Numbered from the stretch's first letter, positions 8,679 through 17,232 are shown. The stretch: DNA of 64,000 nucleotides from an uncultured Poribacteria bacterium (GCA_951813545.1 OX638352.1:5365966-5429965); one strand, 5' to 3'. Notes: generated from the sequence alone by a model not told the origin. Made by a program: numbers and translations.

Positions 8679-9495
8679 ACGAGGGATCTGCATCTTTGGC
8701 GAGTCGGAATCCGATGAAACTTGTGCCAATCGCTGGATATTGACCGATCCGCGTGGAGCACCTTGCGAGCGTTTCCGGGTTCAACCATGAACCCCCTTTC
8801 ACGACACGCCGACTACCAATTACTGGTCCTTTCGGGTTTCGATCAGGACTACGGTGATAAAAGGTTTCTGAATACCAGTCAGCCACCCACTCCCAGACAT
8901 TGCCCGCCATGTCGGACGCACCATAAGGACTTACTCCAGTGGGATACGCGCCAACGGGTTGCAAGTGCGTGCCCGATTGCTTCCAAATGTTCGCGTGGAT
9001 GGTTGTGTTCTTAATGTGTTGCGTGAAGGTATTTCCCCAGGGCCACCGCTTCGCATTTGTTCCGCGAGCAGCTTTTTCCCACTCTGCTTCGGTAGGCAGT
9101 CGCATGCCACGCCACGCTGCATAAGCGACAGCAGAATCCCAGGAAACACCGATCACAGGGTGATTCGGTTTCGTCTCTGCAATGCGGGGCCAGGTGCCGA
9201 ATTCACCACCATAACTGATAGGCGCGTGTTCACTATCGGTTCCACCGCTTTCAATCCAAAACGGATAGTACTCGGCGTTGGTGACTTCGGTTTTACTGAT
9301 ATAATAGGCATCCAGGTAGATTTTATGTGCCGGTGCTTCATTCGGTAAGTCATCATCACTTCCCATAGTAAAGGTACCGGCGGGGATGAGGCATAGGTCA
9401 GTTTCAGCCAGCGTATAAGGTAGGAAAGCAAAAAAAACATAAAATAGGATACAAATATTGCTATTGAGAAGTGGATTTTGACGTAAGACGTTCAT
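8668..9495 (-). CDS. Formylglycine-generating enzyme-like (SUMF1/FGE-sulfatase) protein
   Basis: A 275-aa protein with an N-terminal signal segment (ILFYVFFAFLPYTLA) and a full SUMF1 domain: IPAGTFTMGSDDDLPNEAP, TEVTNAEY, NHPVIGVSWDSAVAYAAWRG, RLPTEAEWEKAARG, YGASDMAGNVWEWVADWY, RVVKGGSWLN and a terminal GFRLAK. Family members convert a sulfatase cysteine to formylglycine or act as C-type-lectin-like scaffolds. I do not see a sulfatase in this operon, and being exported it may be a non-catalytic relative. Start 9495 is chosen for the signal peptide; it overlaps the upstream TPR gene by 35 bp, and a start at 9543 is possible. Confidence 0.88.
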   Translation of the reverse strand: MNVLRQNPLLNSNICILFYVFFAFLPYTLAETDLCLIPAGTFTMGSDDDLPNEAPAHKIYLDAYYISKTEVTNAEYYPFWIESGGTDSEHAPISYGGEFGTWPRIAETKPNHPVIGVSWDSAVAYAAWRGMRLPTEAEWEKAARGTNAKRWPWGNTFTQHIKNTTIHANIWKQSGTHLQPVGAYPTGVSPYGASDMAGNVWEWVADWYSETFYHRSPDRNPKGPVIGSRRVVKGGSWLNPETLARCSTRIGQYPAIGTSFIGFRLAKDADPSYEK

Positions 9496-10627
9496 ATTCT
9501 TTATAGATCTTCTCAGCTTCTGTCTGAGCACCTGAGAGTTCATAGGCTTTAGAGAGATTCAGGTAGAAACGCGGTTCGTTAGGCTCTAAGCGGACAGCAG
9601 TTTGGTATTGCGCAATCGCTTCAGGATACGCTTCTAACATCAGATAAACTCCACCGAGACTGTTGCGGTAAGTCGCGACGTTCGGTTTATGTGCAATCAC
9701 CCTCTCATACATCGTTTTCGCTTGTGGATAGTTCTGCTGCTGAAAGTGAACATAACCGAGTGCTTCATAGCCACGCGTTTCTTGTGGTACAAGTGCGATA
9801 GAACGTTCCAAAGATTGTGTTGCCTCATGCCATAGCTGCCGCTTCAGTTGGATCCTACCCAGCCGATACCACGCGTCGGAATTGTTGGGGTTTCGCTGCA
9901 CAAACCGCTTGAGATGTGTCAATTGCTCTTCCTCAATAGACAGCACCTCAAAACGTTGTAAACTCTTCTGTGCTACCTCTATTTCCCCAATACGGCGATA
10001 CGCCGTACCCAAACTAAAATGTGCCTTCACGTGGAAAGGATCAATTTCAATCAGTTTTTTGAAAGTATCAATAGCGGATTGCCACGCTTCCTGTTGAAGA
10101 AAGGCAATACCGAGCGTATAGTGTGTCATAAGCGAAATCGGATCGAGTTTAATAGCCTGTTGAAGTTCACTGATGGCAGCATCGGTTAAATTATCACGAA
10201 AATAGGCGATGCCTAATAAGGTACGCGCGCGCGCATGATCGGGATCCATTGTTACTGCTTTCTGTAGAACCTGTGTAGCCTGTACGGTGTCCCCTAAGTG
10301 AATAAGTAGTACATCACCAAGTTCATAATACGCCTCAATATAGTTTTCATCTGCGATTATTGCCCGTTGAAACGCTTCAGCCGCGGCATGAATCTCCTCC
10401 GCACCTTTATAAATCAACCCCAAAACGCAGTGGGCATCCGCTAACGATGCATCCAGCGCAACGGCTTTCTCTAAAGCGGTTCGTGCTTTTTCCCGCTCTC
10501 CGTGAGTGAGTGCGCGTAATCCGATGTCATACAACCGTGCTGCTTCGGGATGGTACCGCGGTGCACCAATTGCAAGAAGCGTATAGAGAAACACAAGAAG
10601 CGTGAGGGTGTATGTGAATAGCTTCAT
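9461..10627 (-). CDS. Exported TPR-repeat protein
   Basis: A 388-aa protein. ATG 10627 gives a signal peptide or anchor MKLFTYTLTLLVFLYTLLAIG; a longer start at 10663 adds residues before it. The rest is about ten tetratricopeptide repeats, for example ADAHCVLGLIYKGAEEIHAAAEAFQRAI, HYTLGIAFLQQEAWQSAIDTFKKLIEIDP and YRNSLGGVYLMLEAYPEAIAQYQTAVRLEP. It should be a periplasmic or membrane-facing protein-binding scaffold. It heads a tightly packed operon (TPR, SUMF1-like, FG-GAP/ankyrin, membrane protein) with overlaps of 35 and 11 bp and a 9-bp gap, suggesting that the products work together. Confidence 0.88.
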   Translation of the reverse strand: MKLFTYTLTLLVFLYTLLAIGAPRYHPEAARLYDIGLRALTHGEREKARTALEKAVALDASLADAHCVLGLIYKGAEEIHAAAEAFQRAIIADENYIEAYYELGDVLLIHLGDTVQATQVLQKAVTMDPDHARARTLLGIAYFRDNLTDAAISELQQAIKLDPISLMTHYTLGIAFLQQEAWQSAIDTFKKLIEIDPFHVKAHFSLGTAYRRIGEIEVAQKSLQRFEVLSIEEEQLTHLKRFVQRNPNNSDAWYRLGRIQLKRQLWHEATQSLERSIALVPQETRGYEALGYVHFQQQNYPQAKTMYERVIAHKPNVATYRNSLGGVYLMLEAYPEAIAQYQTAVRLEPNEPRFYLNLSKAYELSGAQTEAEKIYKEYERLTSKSTSQ

Positions 10628-10908
10628 AACTATCCAAGGACATAAATGAAAGAGAAAAGTCAAACTTTTTCAGGTTCAGATTTCGCCTTCTGTTATTATG
10701 GTAAAGTTCACAATTACTTCGACATTACGGAAAGGCAAGGATACAATCCTCGCCAGCGGCAGTGAGAGTTTCCTTTACACAAACCATCTTATCTTAAATT
10801 CCAACTGGTGTCAATCTTCTAATTGTGCGTACTTGCACGTGCAGGTTTCCGAGAAAATCATTTGCTGTATGCGATTTTTCGTTAATTCCCTACGCGCTAA
10901 AATTTAAT
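10628..10908. other. Non-coding divergent gap
   Basis: The gap separates the minus-strand TPR operon from the plus-strand RHH gene. It holds a degenerate MITE (10696-10779). No convincing coding sequence is seen, and the TPR operon promoter is not obvious. Confidence 0.5.
10696..10779. repeat. Degenerate copy of IS630-related MITE
   Basis: It begins TATGGTAAAGTTCACAATTA and contains AGGATACAATCCTCGCCAGC, matching the internal part of the MITEs at 23998 and 34459. The right end (TTTCGGGTTTTACTATA in the intact copies) is lost. Probably an old decayed insertion. Confidence 0.6.
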
Positions 10909-10937
10909 TTGACAAACCGAATATAATAGTGTATAAT
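10909..10937 (+). promoter_or_regulatory. Sigma-70 promoter of RHH regulator 1
   Basis: TTGACA (10909-10914) and TATAAT (10932-10937) with exactly 17 bp between. The gene start is at 10996. Confidence 0.8.
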
Positions 10938-10938
10938 A

Positions 10939-10950
10939 ATTACATGTAAT
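10939..10950. promoter_or_regulatory. Palindromic operator candidate, copy 1
   Basis: ATTACATGTAAT, a perfect 12-bp palindrome starting 2 bp after the -10 hexamer. The identical palindrome is at the same place in the ABC exporter promoter (11501-11512). A protein bound here would block transcription start; the adjacent RHH protein is the natural candidate. Confidence 0.65.
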
Positions 10951-10995
10951 TGAATTATATATATTAAGTACTAAACCAAACAAAGGAGATTTACA

Positions 10996-11334
10996 ATGTC
11001 AGAATCCGATACGAAACACGGAAAAAAAAAACACCGTGAGAGACACCGGAGAGGACAGCGCAGGAGGGATAATGTCGTGATGGTCAGGGTTGATAAAGGA
11101 AATCTTGGTCGAATCGATGAACTCGTGGAATCTGGGCAATTTAGCAGTCGTTCTGAAGCGACGGCTTTTCTCATCAGTGAAGGCATCAAGGCTAAACAAC
11201 AGATGTTCGAGAAGATGGCGGAAAAAATTTCTCAAATCCAGAACTTGAGAACTGAGCTTGGCGCGATGATTGCCGAAGACACAAAACCGTCCGAAACTGT
11301 TGCTCAGGAACCAGATAACACCGGAGACAGTTGA
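10996..11334 (+). CDS. Ribbon-helix-helix (CopG-like) regulator 1
   Basis: A 112-aa protein with ribosome-binding site AGGAGA just upstream. A very basic N-terminus (KKKHRERHRRGQRRRD) leads into the RHH fold: beta strand NVVMVRVD, helix A around LGRIDELVESGQF and helix B SRSEATAFLISEGI. A C-terminal helix (KQQMFEKMAEKISQIQNLR) may add dimer contacts. It probably represses its own promoter and the ABC exporter through the shared ATTACATGTAAT palindromes. A paralogue at 14577 is nearly identical in the RHH core and C-terminal helix. A 25-codon ORF (11334-11411) starts in its stop codon and may be a leader remnant of a lost hydrolase copy. Confidence 0.85.
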   Translation: MSESDTKHGKKKHRERHRRGQRRRDNVVMVRVDKGNLGRIDELVESGQFSSRSEATAFLISEGIKAKQQMFEKMAEKISQIQNLRTELGAMIAEDTKPSETVAQEPDNTGDS

Positions 11335-11469
11335 TGCGAAAATTGACGATCCAGTTGGCAGTTTCTCCGGCTGCAGTCCTGTTTTTTTCGTCACGACTCC
11401 AGATCGGGTAGCCTACATAGGGTTTTCAGTGAGAACACAGGACTGATAATCCAGAAATAGAAATTTAAC

Positions 11470-11499
11470 TTGACAATCTATTGTGTAATGTAGTATGGT
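11470..11499 (+). promoter_or_regulatory. Promoter of ABC exporter operon
   Basis: TTGACA (11470-11475), 18 bp, then TATGGT (11494-11499), a weaker -10. It sits immediately before the second copy of the palindrome. Confidence 0.65.
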
Positions 11500-11500
11500 G

Positions 11501-11512
11501 ATTACATGTAAT
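11501..11512. promoter_or_regulatory. Palindromic operator candidate, copy 2
   Basis: ATTACATGTAAT, identical to 10939-10950 and again starting 2 bp after the -10 hexamer. It lies between the promoter and the ribosome-binding site AGGAGG of the exporter gene. Confidence 0.65.
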
Positions 11513-11532
11513 TATCATAGGAGGATTGATTT

Positions 11533-14004
11533 ATGCGCGACTCGATGCGAGGTTTCGACGGCGGAAGGTCATCTCGGCGGAGGATGCATCATTATGGCGG
11601 AAAGCCGCGCTTCCGGAAGCCAGACCATGAACCGCTGTCAACAACGGAAGATATACCTGAACTCCTGAAAGAGCAGGCGGAAGCACTACTTGAAACGGGT
11701 GAAGAGATCAAGGTTTCTGTTTCGACAGATCTGCGTTTTGATGGGACCTATGGCAAAGATTGGCTGTTAATTACGAATAGACGACTCATCGCTTTCAATC
11801 AGGATGGCGTTCTCGGGCACGACATGCGCGAGGTACCGCTCTCATCCATCGAAGATGTCGAAATCCTGGAGATGTACGGGAATAATATTCTCAAAGTGAG
11901 TACTGCGGACAACGCTTTTGAACTATCGCGCTACTCAAAACGGTTAACCCCGAAATTCAGTCGTGCTGTCTCAGAGTTGGAAGGGTTGGTTTCACAAACG
12001 GAAGCGAATTCAGAAGATAGACCACCCGGTGGACATGGACGCGGTAGGCGTGGACGGGGTCCAGGTGGAATGTCCTCTGGAGCGAAGGGACGCTGTGAGA
12101 AGTGCGGTCAGCCTATCCCGAGTTGGTCAGATATTTGTGTCAATTGCGTTCAGAAGGGGAAACTCATCTTTCGACTTATCAAGTACGCTGCTCCACTTTG
12201 GTATGTCGTTGTGCCTGCATTTCTGCTGATGATGGTCATCCGGTTTGTCGGTGTCTACCCCCCGATCCTCGGTAAAGAATTGGTTGACGCTATTTTGAAA
12301 CCGGTCGAAACTGCTGTTAGTTTGGGACAGCCTCTCCCCGAAACAACGTGGGGACACCTTCAAGGAACCGTCAATTTTTTGAGCGGGTGGTTTGACAACA
12401 TACCGGCTGCTGGTACCTTTGGGCATCTCATCGGGCTTATTCTACTCATGGTGGGAGTTAGGGTCTTTACCTTGTTAACTTCATCTGTGCGCGGATATAT
12501 GATGGCATGGGCGGGTCAGAATATCACGAGACGGCTCCAAAATGAAACGTATGAACACCTGAACGCGCTCTCTATTGATTTTTTCCATGAACGAGATACC
12601 GGAAATTTGATGTCGAGGATCACGCACGATGTATCACGACTCCGAGATTTCATCGCGAGTGGGATACAAGATATTATTGGCGATTCTTTCACAATCATCT
12701 TTATGTGCGCGATCATGTTTTCTTATAACTGGCAACTTGCGATTTGGACGCTAATACCTATTCCGTGTCTTATCTTTTTTACGATCTTCTTTGGAAAAAA
12801 AATGAGTAAGGTGTACCATGTCTTATGGAAACGGTATGCGAACATTAGTACGATTCTCGCAAGCACAATCCCTGGTGTTCGCGTTGTCAAAGCATTTGCC
12901 CGCGAACGCTACGAGATAAGCCGGTTTAACGATTCGACCTATCAGGTATTTACGGGTGAGATGAACGCCGCGAAACTTGGAAGCCTTTACCGTCCGATTA
13001 TGGAGTTTATCACCTATTCCGGTTCTATTTTGATTTGGTTAGTCGGGGGATGGCAGATCTTCCAAAACGATATGACCCTTGGCACGCTATTCATGTTCCA
13101 AAGTTATATGATGCAGTTTTTTAGACCTGTGTCTACCCTCTGTCAGATGAACGAAAGGTTTATCCGAGCAGGCACCTCCGCCGAGCGTGTGTTTGAAATT
13201 ATGGATACACCGCCAAGCATTGCTGATAAAAACGATGCGGTAGCCCTTAGAAATATCCGTGGTGCTGTTGAATTTAGGGATGTCTATTTCTCTTACGATG
13301 GCGAAAAAAATGCGCTCAATGGTGTCAATTTTACAGTGGAGCCCGGTGAGATGATAGGGTTGGTTGGCCACAGCGGTGCGGGGAAAAGCACGCTCATCAA
13401 CCTGATTACCCGTTTCTATGACCCGAATGATGGGGAAATAATGATTGATGGTTACGACAGTCGCGACGTTCAGGTTAAGGCGTTACGGCAACAGATCGGC
13501 GTAGTTTTACAAGATCCATTCCTGTTCCAAGGCACGATAGCGGAGAATATCGGTTACTCAAAACCGGGGGCATCTCGAATGGAGATCATTGCTGCTGGGA
13601 TGGCAGCAAATGCCCACGATTTTATCATGAAGTTCCCCGATGGTTACGACACACTGGTAGGTGAAAGAGGGACACGGGTTTCCGGTGGTGAGCGGCAGCG
13701 TATTTCTATCGCACGCGCAATTTTAAAAAATCCGCGCATGCTTATCTTGGATGAAGCGACTTCCTCCGTTGATACTGAGACAGAGTCGAAGATCCAGGAG
13801 GCATTGGAACGACTCATCCAAGGGAGAACAGTATTCGCTATTGCTCATAGGTTGTCAACCCTTAAGTACGCCGACCGACTTGTTGTGCTGAGAGATGGCG
13901 AGGTTGACGAAATTGGGACACATGAGGAACTGATTGCCAAAGACGGGACTTATGCCGGTTTGTGTGAGAAGCAAACTGAATTGTCAAAAATTCGCGCATG
14001 GTAA
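11533..14004 (+). CDS. ABC exporter with N-terminal PH-like and zinc-ribbon domains
   Basis: An 823-aa half transporter. Residues about 35-155 form a PH-like domain (DWLLITNRRLIAFNQDGVLGHDM, VPLSSIEDVEIL). A low-complexity GRGRRGRG linker follows, then a zinc ribbon CEKCGQPIPSWSDICVNC near 185-202. The exporter membrane domain spans about 215-550 (FFHERDTGNLMSRITHDVSRLRDF). The ATPase has Walker A GHSGAGKST, signature SGGERQR, Walker B MLILDEATSS and the H-loop in AIAHRLST. It should act as a dimer moving a lipid, peptide or polymer fragment outward. DUF1854 follows 26 bp later. Similar ABC/DUF1854 pairs are annotated elsewhere as cyanophycin-metabolism associated, but no cyanophycin gene is present here. 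Confidence 0.9.
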   Translation: MRDSMRGFDGGRSSRRRMHHYGGKPRFRKPDHEPLSTTEDIPELLKEQAEALLETGEEIKVSVSTDLRFDGTYGKDWLLITNRRLIAFNQDGVLGHDMREVPLSSIEDVEILEMYGNNILKVSTADNAFELSRYSKRLTPKFSRAVSELEGLVSQTEANSEDRPPGGHGRGRRGRGPGGMSSGAKGRCEKCGQPIPSWSDICVNCVQKGKLIFRLIKYAAPLWYVVVPAFLLMMVIRFVGVYPPILGKELVDAILKPVETAVSLGQPLPETTWGHLQGTVNFLSGWFDNIPAAGTFGHLIGLILLMVGVRVFTLLTSSVRGYMMAWAGQNITRRLQNETYEHLNALSIDFFHERDTGNLMSRITHDVSRLRDFIASGIQDIIGDSFTIIFMCAIMFSYNWQLAIWTLIPIPCLIFFTIFFGKKMSKVYHVLWKRYANISTILASTIPGVRVVKAFARERYEISRFNDSTYQVFTGEMNAAKLGSLYRPIMEFITYSGSILIWLVGGWQIFQNDMTLGTLFMFQSYMMQFFRPVSTLCQMNERFIRAGTSAERVFEIMDTPPSIADKNDAVALRNIRGAVEFRDVYFSYDGEKNALNGVNFTVEPGEMIGLVGHSGAGKSTLINLITRFYDPNDGEIMIDGYDSRDVQVKALRQQIGVVLQDPFLFQGTIAENIGYSKPGASRMEIIAAGMAANAHDFIMKFPDGYDTLVGERGTRVSGGERQRISIARAILKNPRMLILDEATSSVDTETESKIQEALERLIQGRTVFAIAHRLSTLKYADRLVVLRDGEVDEIGTHEELIAKDGTYAGLCEKQTELSKIRAW

Positions 14005-14030
14005 TCTGAGTTTAAAGGAGGGACATATTC

Positions 14031-14540
14031 ATGAAGGAAGCGATTAAGGTTACTGATGGGTTAACGTTCCTTGATGCAAGCAGTGTCAGGATTGATCGGA
14101 ACGCATTTGAAGAGTTGGTTGTTCAACTTCCAGACGGGTCGATTCGGACGAAGGTCGAACCGGTCTACGCTTTTCCTGTGAGTGCAACCAGCCAATATAT
14201 TTCTCTAATGGATGAAGAATCTAACGAGATCGGCATTATTCAGGATATAAAGCATCTCCCACACGAGTCCCGCAAGATTCTTGTTGAGGAGTTACAGAAA
14301 CGCTACTTTATGCCGAAGATTACCAAAATCAACGCGCTTGAAGGACAGTTTGGAATTACACAATGGGTGGTTGAAACTTCGCAAGGCGATGTGCAGTTCA
14401 GTTTGCGCAGTCGGTACGATATTGTCACGCTTGAAAACGGACGCATTCTGATTAAGGATGCAGATGGTAACCGCTATGAAATTGAGAACTACAATAAGTT
14501 GGACCCGCAAAGCATCGCGCTACTTGAAACTCAAATGTAG
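14031..14540 (+). CDS. DUF1854 domain protein
   Basis: A 169-aa soluble protein with strong ribosome-binding site AGGAGGGAC. It carries the DUF1854 pattern: YAFPVSATSQYISLMDEESNEIGIIQDIKHLP, SRKILVEELQKRYFMPKITKI, and GITQWVVETSQGDVQF followed by DGNRYEIENYNKLD. The family is repeatedly found beside exporter-type ABC transporters and probably acts as an accessory or regulatory subunit; no catalytic motif is visible. It belongs to the exporter operon. Confidence 0.9.
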   Translation: MKEAIKVTDGLTFLDASSVRIDRNAFEELVVQLPDGSIRTKVEPVYAFPVSATSQYISLMDEESNEIGIIQDIKHLPHESRKILVEELQKRYFMPKITKINALEGQFGITQWVVETSQGDVQFSLRSRYDIVTLENGRILIKDADGNRYEIENYNKLDPQSIALLETQM

Positions 14541-14576
14541 GCACACCACTGGTAAAGAACAGATAGGAGATTTACA

Positions 14577-14930
14577 ATGTCAGAATTGAATCCAAAACGA
14601 CATCGTGAGAGACGAAAACAGCGGCACGAAAGAGGACAACGAAGAAGAGATAATGTCGTGATGGTCAGGGTCGATGAGGCAGACCTCAACCGGATTGATG
14701 AGCTTGTGGCATCTGGGCAATTTAACAGTCGTTCTGAAGCGACGGCGTTTCTTATCAGTGAAGGTATCAAAGCCAAACAACAGATGTTCGAGAAGATGGC
14801 GGAAAAGATCTCTCAGATCCAAAACTTGAGATCTGAACTTGAGATAATGATCGCCGAAGACACAGCGTCGTCGGCACCAGTTGAACAGCAGGTAGATGGA
14901 ATAACCAACCAAGAGGGAGGAAGCCAATGA
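14577..14930 (+). CDS. Ribbon-helix-helix (CopG-like) regulator 2
   Basis: A 117-aa paralogue of the regulator at 10996, with the same basic N-terminus and the same RHH core (DNVVMVRVDEADLNRIDELV, SRSEATAFLISEGI) and C-terminal helix. It uses the same AGGAGATTTACA start region. It has no promoter palindrome of its own and lies inside the exporter operon, 36 bp after DUF1854. Its stop codon region overlaps the hydrolase ATG. The two regulators could form heterodimers or bind the same palindromes; this is inference. Confidence 0.85.
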   Translation: MSELNPKRHRERRKQRHERGQRRRDNVVMVRVDEADLNRIDELVASGQFNSRSEATAFLISEGIKAKQQMFEKMAEKISQIQNLRSELEIMIAEDTASSAPVEQQVDGITNQEGGSQ

Positions 14931-15841
14931 TGCGAATCACAGTTGGGCTCGTGTTAATTCTGTTGTTTCTTACTGCGATTATTGTGCTGGCACAACGTCG
15001 AGGGACAGCTGAGTCTCCAAAAGTCCCGGATGGCATAACAGTCCATCGGGACCTTTCCTATGTTACGGATGGACACGAACGTCAGAAACTGGACCTTTAT
15101 GTGCCGGACACAGGAGAAAACCTACCGCTTGTTATCTGGATACACGGCGGTGCTTGGCGCGGTGGAGATAAGAAAAATTACATCCGGATGGAATATCTTA
15201 AAGCAGGCTATGCAGGTGCGAGTATCAACTACCGCCTGAGCCAGCACGCCATCTTTCCCACCCAGATTGAGGATGTGAAAGCCGCTGTGCGGTGGCTGCG
15301 CGCAAATGCAGAGACCTATCGCCTTGACCCAAACCTGTTTGCAGCGTGGGGTTCGTCCGCCGGTGGGCACTTGGTTGCTATGCTCGGTACAGCAGGCGAC
15401 GTGGATGAATTTGAGGTGGGTGAAAACTTGGAAGTATCCAGTAGGGTGCAAGCCGTGGTTGATTACTTCGGTCCCACAGACTTCCTTCAAATGGACGCGC
15501 AAAGTCTTCCTGATGGATTGGTGCATGACTCCCCTGATTCTCCGGAGTCCCAACTGGTAGGCGGACCGATTCAAAAACATAAGGATCGCGTGGCGAGAGC
15601 AAATCCAATCACCTATGTCTCTGAGGATGATTCGCCTTTTCTGATTATCCACGGAGATCGAGACAAACTTGTTCCCTATCAACAGAGCGTGTTGTTGAAG
15701 GATGCCTTAGAGAAAGCGGGTGTACCGGTTACGTTCTATAAGGTGGAAGGAGGCGGTCACGGTTGGTTCAGGGATCCGAAGGTTCCAGAATTGACGAAGG
15801 CGTTTCTTGAAAAGCATCTAAAGCCGACGAAATCTCAGTAG
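14927..15841 (+). CDS. Alpha/beta hydrolase (BD-FAE/esterase-like), membrane anchored
   Basis: A 304-aa protein with an N-terminal signal anchor MMRITVGLVLILLFLTAIIV. It shows the carboxylesterase oxyanion motif IWIHGGAWRGGDK, nucleophile elbow GSSAGGHL, acid HGDRDKLVP and terminal histidine GGGHGWF. It should hydrolyse an ester (carbohydrate esterase, feruloyl-esterase-like or lipase) at the cell envelope. It overlaps the end of RHH regulator 2 by 4 bp and is the last gene of the exporter operon. The exporter cargo and the hydrolase substrate may therefore be related; the sequence does not show how. Confidence 0.87.
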   Translation: MMRITVGLVLILLFLTAIIVLAQRRGTAESPKVPDGITVHRDLSYVTDGHERQKLDLYVPDTGENLPLVIWIHGGAWRGGDKKNYIRMEYLKAGYAGASINYRLSQHAIFPTQIEDVKAAVRWLRANAETYRLDPNLFAAWGSSAGGHLVAMLGTAGDVDEFEVGENLEVSSRVQAVVDYFGPTDFLQMDAQSLPDGLVHDSPDSPESQLVGGPIQKHKDRVARANPITYVSEDDSPFLIIHGDRDKLVPYQQSVLLKDALEKAGVPVTFYKVEGGGHGWFRDPKVPELTKAFLEKHLKPTKSQ

Positions 15842-15868
15842 ACGCGCTTCTCCACCGCGTCTACCCGG

Positions 15869-16495
15869 CTACTTCAGTGTGACTTGGGGATCGTCCTCAT
15901 ACGCTGAATCTATTTGAACCAAACGCTGTAAAACGAGACAGAACAGTCCGAACAGAGCCTTTAGTAAAGCGGTCTCTTTGATAACACCGACACATTCAAA
16001 GTACAACTCATCAACGCCTTCAGGAAAATCAGTACCAAACCTACCTTCATCATCTTTAATCCTGAGATGGATTCTTGGCTGTGTTTGACACAATTCTTTT
16101 ATCCTACTATCAGCAAGCAGCAGTTTGATTTTCTCTGGATGGTTGCCTTTGATTATAAACTGCTTATCAAAAAACGGATCTCCTATTTCTATGTCTTGCA
16201 TACCGAAAAATTTACCAATTGAACTGAAGAACCCTTCGCGATAGATCTTGAAATAAAGACCATCCTTGTTTATAAACGGTGCGCGCATCCGAGTGAGTGT
16301 ATGTGATGATGTTCCAGTTGAGATGGTATAAGTATCAAGTAGGATTTGCCACTCACCATGTTTATAAATGAGAACGTCCTTGCCCCAGAAGCCGCCCTCA
16401 ATGAAATCGCCGTCTATCTCTGTAGCAATCTGTGTCCAAATTTCGTCCTTAGATGGACCAAAAATAGATTTGCGTTTACTCGTTTTTTCTTTCAT
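15869..16495 (-). CDS. Conserved-looking hypothetical protein
   Basis: A 208-aa protein I do not recognise. It starts with a basic MKEKTSKRKS, then FGPSKDEIWTQIATEIDGDF, EWQILLDTYTI and TRMRAPFINKDGLYFKIYREG, followed by a mixed alpha/beta body and a helix near the C-terminus. There is no signal peptide and no clear membrane helix. Its 3' end faces the hydrolase gene with a 27-bp convergent gap. No ribosome-binding site is obvious at ATG 16495. No function is assigned. Confidence 0.6.
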   Translation of the reverse strand: MKEKTSKRKSIFGPSKDEIWTQIATEIDGDFIEGGFWGKDVLIYKHGEWQILLDTYTISTGTSSHTLTRMRAPFINKDGLYFKIYREGFFSSIGKFFGMQDIEIGDPFFDKQFIIKGNHPEKIKLLLADSRIKELCQTQPRIHLRIKDDEGRFGTDFPEGVDELYFECVGVIKETALLKALFGLFCLVLQRLVQIDSAYEDDPQVTLK

Positions 16496-16551
16496 AGTAT
16501 CAGTTTTTGAAAATAGAAGTTTAACGAGAATCCCACCAGTGAGATTGTGAA

Positions 16552-17232
16552 TTAGCGTTTTACTGCGACGGAAACGCCATCGCGGAGCGGGATAATCGTC
16601 GTGAATACATCAGGCGAACTATAGAGGAGGCGTGTCAACTCTCTGACACCGATCGTGGCGGCGTGGAACCACTGCTCCCGCTCATCAAGTCCTTCTGGAG
16701 GACCACCGGGTTCCTGTGTTACGACGCGCCCACCCCAGATCATATTGTCCGTGATAAACAATCCACCGCTCCTGAGCCGTGGAATTGCCTTGTGAAACGC
16801 TTTAGGATATCCGTCTTTGTCGATGTCGTTGTAGATGATGTCAAAATCGCCTTCGGTTTCGTCGATTATTTCGAGGGCATTACCGACACGATAATCGATG
16901 CGGTCCGCTATACCGCCGCGTGCAAGATAGCCTGCTGCGCGATCGGCGTTCTCTTGCGAACCATCTGTGCAGATGATAGAGGCTTCCGGTTTTTGCAATG
17001 CCTTTGCCATCCAATACGCCGAGTAGCCGAAGCCTGAACCCATCTCGAAAATTCGTGTTGGATTGGTCAGCAGCACCAATTGGTGCAGGACGCGTCCAAC
17101 GAGTGGTCCGACGATTGGAAATCGGTTTGCCCGTGCGTGTGCCTCCATCTCTGTGAGTACTTCATCGCGTTCAGGGATAATATCGAGTAAATAGTCGTCA
17201 ATCGACGGGTGAAGGATATCCAAACGTTGCAT
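16552..17232 (-). CDS. Class I SAM-dependent O-methyltransferase (CCoAOMT type)
   Basis: A 226-aa cytoplasmic methyltransferase. The SAM-binding motif is IFEMGSGFGYSAYWMAKAL, followed by IICTDGSQENADRAAGYL, the metal/SAM acidic loop FDIIYNDIDKDGYPKAF and GGLFITDNMIWGGRV. This is the caffeoyl-CoA/catechol O-methyltransferase pattern; the natural acceptor is unknown. ATG 17232 has ribosome-binding site AGGAGCG. It lies 80 bp downstream of the oxidoreductase gene in the same direction, but a repeat fills the gap. Confidence 0.88.
   Translation of the reverse strand: MQRLDILHPSIDDYLLDIIPERDEVLTEMEAHARANRFPIVGPLVGRVLHQLVLLTNPTRIFEMGSGFGYSAYWMAKALQKPEASIICTDGSQENADRAAGYLARGGIADRIDYRVGNALEIIDETEGDFDIIYNDIDKDGYPKAFHKAIPRLRSGGLFITDNMIWGGRVVTQEPGGPPEGLDEREQWFHAATIGVRELTRLLYSSPDVFTTIIPLRDGVSVAVKR

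Noticed and set aside
11334..11411. 25-codon ORF starting in the stop codon of RHH regulator 1 as a small membrane peptide gene
   Set aside because: It is hydrophobic and placed like the hydrolase start after RHH 2, but it is too short and unsupported; mentioned only as a possible remnant.
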